From Eubacteriales bacterium (GTDB taxonomy: Bacteria; Bacillota; Clostridia; Oscillospirales; Acutalibacteraceae), in NCBI GenBank assembly GCA_030529125.1, contig JAUMXP010000014.1:1-17166 (forward strand): DNA of 17,166 bases, given 5' to 3'. Positions within the stretch are counted from its first letter, which is position 1. Each line of letters starts with the position of its first letter. Shown piece by piece: positions 15,075-17,166 of the stretch. The translations under genes were made by a program, and so were the position numbers. A model generated the notes under the pieces. The model was not told where the DNA came from. It did no database searches and was given only the letters and a program-made list of their open reading frames with translations.

Positions 15075-15104
15075 ATTATAGCCTAATAATAGTGATTTTG
15101 TCAA
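15075..15104 (-). promoter_or_regulatory. rpmH promoter
   Basis: On the minus strand, consensus TTGACA (15099-15104), an 18-base spacer and consensus TATAAT (15075-15080). It is the strongest promoter in the window, as expected for a ribosomal protein. TTGTCAACA at 15098-15106, a weak DnaA-box-like 9-mer, overlaps its -35. Confidence 0.85.
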
Positions 15105-15278
15105 CAAAAATTTTTGCTTTTATATAGTATTATATAACTTCAAAGAATCCCTCAAAAAAAGACATACTATATCTAGTATTTATCTCATAAAATAATCACA
15201 ATTTACAGGGGTAAAAAAATTCTTAAAATAAGGCCTATATTTATATTGTAAATATTTACTTATAAATGCAAAAAAACA

Positions 15279-15307
15279 TTGATTTTTCAACTTACTTTTG
15301 TTAAAAT
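15279..15307 (+). promoter_or_regulatory. dnaA promoter
   Basis: TTGATT (15279-15284), a 17-base spacer and TAAAAT (15302-15307). The start point would be near 15314, leaving a leader of about 67 bases. The -10 lies inside the 17-bp repeat at 15298-15314. Confidence 0.6.
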
Positions 15308-15314
15308 GTTAAAT
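15298..15314 (+). repeat. 17-bp inverted repeat, dnaA-promoter arm
   Basis: TTGTTAAAATGTTAAAT here is the exact reverse complement of 16867-16883 in the dnaN promoter. It covers the dnaA -10 hexamer. Confidence 0.7.
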
Positions 15315-15381
15315 GTGATAATGGACAAGTATATGGTTGTAGCAAATTCAACCGCATAATTAAGGAATTGGAGGAACAAAA

Positions 15382-16713
15382 ATGGGATCTTTTGATGAAG
15401 CTTGGCAAGTAATTTGCGATTACTTTAAAAACGAAAAAAAAATAACTGAAGTTGCATATAAAACATGGATCAGCAGAATCGAACCAATTAACATTGATTT
15501 TGAAAATGGTGAGATTACTTTGCTAGTACCAAATGATTTTCATAGACAAACACTGCAGCGTTGTTACGTTCCTATGCTAGAAGATGCATATACTGCGGTT
15601 TTCGGCACAACATTTGATACTGTTCTTACTATTCCTGATGAAATGGAAAAAAAGTCAAAAGAGAAATTTTTATCTGATGAAAAATCTGCTGATGCAGGAT
15701 ATGAATTTACTTTTGATACCTTCATTGTTGGACAGTCTAATAAATTTGCACATGCTGCTTGTTTAGCTGTTGCTCAGAATCCTGCAGGTGCATATAACCC
15801 GTTATTTTTATATGGTAACTCAGGACTTGGTAAAACTCATCTTCTGTATGCTATAGGTAATGATATTAAGAATAATTATCCTGATAAAAATATAATTTAC
15901 ATAAAAGGTGACGATTTTACCAACGAGCTTATTGAAGCTATTCGTCTTGCTACTACTTCAGAATTCAGACATAAATATAGACAAGCTGATGTGCTCTTAG
16001 TAGATGACGTACAGTTTATCGGCGGTAAAGAAAGAACACAGGAAGAATTTTTCCATACTTTCAACTCATTATTTGAAGCTAAAAAACAAATAGTACTCAC
16101 ATCTGATAGACCACCAAAAGAAATTAAAACTCTTGAAGACAGACTTCGTTCACGTTTTGAATCAGGACTTCTTGCTGATATTCAGCCACCAGACTTAGAA
16201 ACAAGAATTGCAATTATCAAACGTAAATCTGAAATTTTAGGACTTAACCTTGATGATGATATTTGTGAGTGTATAGCTCAAAAACTCAAATCAAATATCA
16301 GACAGCTTGAAGGTGTAGTTAAGAAACTTAAAGCAAGATTTTATCTTACAGGTGAAACACCAACCATAGCAACCGTCAGCGAAGCTGTTTCAGATATTCT
16401 CAATAACGAAGCTCCACCTGAACTGACAGTGGAAAAAATTATTGAAGAAGTAGCTCGTACTTTCGGAGTTGAACCTGAAGATATAAGATCACAGAAATCA
16501 CGTAAAGCTAATATTAAAAAACCACGACAAATTGCTGTATTCATTGTAAGAGAACTCACTTCTTTATCAATGGAGAATATCGGTAAAGAATTTGGTGACA
16601 GACATTATTCTACTATCGTCTATACAGTACAAAAAGTCGAAGAAGATATGAAAAAAGATTATCATCTCAAAGAAACTATCGAAGATATCATAAAAAATAT
16701 CAGAAATCGTTGA
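15382..16713 (+). CDS. dnaA: Chromosomal replication initiator DnaA
   Basis: Binds origin boxes, oligomerises with ATP, melts oriC and loads the helicase. The 443 residues show domain I (about 1-80, FDEAWQVICDYFK), a short linker (80-105), the AAA+ domain with Walker A GNSGLGKT (145-152), Walker B VLLVDD (204-209), DRPPKEI and RLRSRFESGL, and the DNA-binding domain IV (about 345-443). The domain IV signature is unusual: where most bacterial DnaA have G-R-D-H-T-T, this reads D406-R-H-Y-S-T, changing the residues that touch bases in the E. coli structure. ATG 15382 follows GGAGG. Transcribed rightward from oriC, before dnaN. Confidence 0.97.
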   Translation: MGSFDEAWQVICDYFKNEKKITEVAYKTWISRIEPINIDFENGEITLLVPNDFHRQTLQRCYVPMLEDAYTAVFGTTFDTVLTIPDEMEKKSKEKFLSDEKSADAGYEFTFDTFIVGQSNKFAHAACLAVAQNPAGAYNPLFLYGNSGLGKTHLLYAIGNDIKNNYPDKNIIYIKGDDFTNELIEAIRLATTSEFRHKYRQADVLLVDDVQFIGGKERTQEEFFHTFNSLFEAKKQIVLTSDRPPKEIKTLEDRLRSRFESGLLADIQPPDLETRIAIIKRKSEILGLNLDDDICECIAQKLKSNIRQLEGVVKKLKARFYLTGETPTIATVSEAVSDILNNEAPPELTVEKIIEEVARTFGVEPEDIRSQKSRKANIKKPRQIAVFIVRELTSLSMENIGKEFGDRHYSTIVYTVQKVEEDMKKDYHLKETIEDIIKNIRNR

Positions 16714-16866
16714 TTTTTAGTTTTCCATATTTTCATAAACATTAACTTAACATATTTCAACATTATGTTGATAACTTGTCCTATTTTTTTAGTTTTTAAC
16801 ATTTTTCATTAATTTTTATTAAGAATTAAATTTTTAAAAACTGGACAAATACTAGCTGTTTTTAAT

Positions 16867-16883
16867 ATTTAACATTTTAACAA
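16867..16883 (+). repeat. 17-bp inverted repeat, dnaN-promoter arm
   Basis: ATTTAACATTTTAACAA is the exact reverse complement of 15298-15314 and contains the predicted dnaN -35. Confidence 0.7.
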
Positions 16884-16896
16884 CCCTTACTATAAC
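16869..16896 (+). promoter_or_regulatory. Probable dnaN promoter
   Basis: TTAACA (16869-16874), a 16-base spacer and TATAAC (16891-16896), about 64 bases before the dnaN ATG. Confidence 0.5.
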
Positions 16897-16959
16897 TACT
16901 TAATATATTAATATATCATTTGATTAGATTATGATTTTAAATTTGAGAGGAAGATAAAA

Positions 16960-17166
16960 ATGAAATTTACATGTTTACGTTCAGAGCTTGCATCAGCTGT
17001 ATCAAATGTACAGAGATCTGTTTCTTCTAAAGCTTCTATCCCTGCACTCGAGGGTATTTTGATTAAAGCATACGGTTCTAAACTAGTACTTTCAGGTTAT
17101 GACCTTGAAATCGGTATTACAACAAATATGGATGCTACAGTAAATGAAGAAGGTGAAATTGTAGTA
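16960..17166 (+). CDS. dnaN: DNA polymerase III beta subunit (sliding clamp), 5' part
   Basis: The first 69 codons only; the window ends in frame. The encoded MKFTCLRSELASAVSNVQRSV, then SIPALEGILIKA and LSGYDLEIGITT, is the first clamp subdomain. The full protein of about 370 residues forms a ring dimer that tethers polymerase to DNA. ATG 16960 has GAGAGGAAG upstream. Position after dnaA is standard. Confidence 0.95.
   Translation, partial: MKFTCLRSELASAVSNVQRSVSSKASIPALEGILIKAYGSKLVLSGYDLEIGITTNMDATVNEEGEIVV

Larger units (their letters stand above)
15035..15381. other. rpmH-dnaA intergenic region, probable part of oriC
   Basis: A 347-bp gap, very AT-rich, holding the divergent rpmH and dnaA promoters. 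By eye there is no exact TTATCCACA or its complement. Visible structures are ATATAGTAT (15122-15130) facing ATACTATAT (15164-15172), the 12-bp palindrome GTAAATATTTAC (15248-15259), long A and T runs, and one arm of the 17-bp repeat shared with the dnaN promoter (15298-15314). The location between rpmH and dnaA makes an origin role likely. The unwinding site is not determined. Confidence 0.6.
16714..16959. other. dnaA-dnaN intergenic region, probable part of oriC
   Basis: A 246-bp, extremely AT-rich gap. The best DnaA-box-like sequence is TGTTGATAA at 16766-16774 (complement TTATCAACA, one mismatch from the consensus). It faces a weaker TTTCAACA (16755-16762) to make an inverted pair with CAACA/TGTTG arms. 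TTTAACATTTT occurs at 16795-16805 and 16868-16878. TTGTCC words lie at 16776-16781 and, on the other strand, 16843-16848. No terminator for dnaA is seen. In many clostridia this gap, with the one before dnaA, makes up the bipartite origin. Confidence 0.6.

Noticed and set aside
1..17166. tRNA or rRNA genes, CRISPR arrays, insertion sequences
   Set aside because: None were seen: no repeat-spacer pattern, no transposase frame, and no cloverleaf or rRNA-like sequence.

Overview
The window is the chromosomal replication-origin neighbourhood of a low-GC Gram-positive bacterium. The gene order rpmH-rnpA-yidD-yidC-jag-mnmE-mnmG-rsmG-noc-soj-spo0J, read leftward from oriC, with dnaA-dnaN read rightward, is the classical Firmicutes arrangement known from Bacillus subtilis. 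The AT-rich intergenic DNA, a YidC without a lipobox, an atypical SerRS and a GTAAC-type operator beside an XRE regulator suggest a gut clostridium, perhaps Ruminococcaceae/Oscillospiraceae. The lineage is inference; the origin assignment is secure.

Layout. Bases 1-120 hold a structured, terminator-ended tail of something upstream. A membrane acyltransferase (183-1280, +) converges on a small XRE-type regulator (1251-1634, -), whose reading frame runs through its own terminator. Next are guaB (1803-3281, -), a divergent lipoprotein with an internal duplication (3446-4144, +), and then serS, spo0J/parB and soj/parA as one leftward operon (4197-7133). The 271-bp soj-noc gap contains a perfect parS site. 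noc (7405-8241) has a terminator behind it that isolates it from mnmE-mnmG-rsmG (8394-12407). A second perfect parS is embedded in the mnmG coding sequence. Another terminator separates mnmE from rpmH-rnpA-yidD-yidC-jag (12465-15034). The rpmH-dnaA (15035-15381) and dnaA-dnaN (16714-16959) gaps are very AT-rich and are the probable bipartite oriC. dnaN is cut by the window end.

How it works together. DnaA opens the origin. DnaN, the sliding clamp, supports replication. Soj/Spo0J acting at parS, and Noc, handle origin segregation and protection of the nucleoid. RpmH, RnpA, YidD, YidC and Jag serve ribosomes, tRNA maturation and membrane-protein insertion. MnmE/MnmG and RsmG modify tRNA and 16S rRNA. 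Most genes are co-oriented with replication; the acyltransferase and lipoprotein genes are the head-on exceptions and look like accessory insertions.

The least ordinary material is at the origin. The DnaA DNA-binding signature departs from the usual R-D-H-T-T (it reads R-H-Y-S-T). By eye neither flanking gap has an exact TTATCCACA box. A 17-bp perfect inverted repeat lies in both the dnaA and the dnaN promoter. The XRE gene, with a non-stop transcript architecture and a three-copy CGTAACA operator, is the second point of interest.
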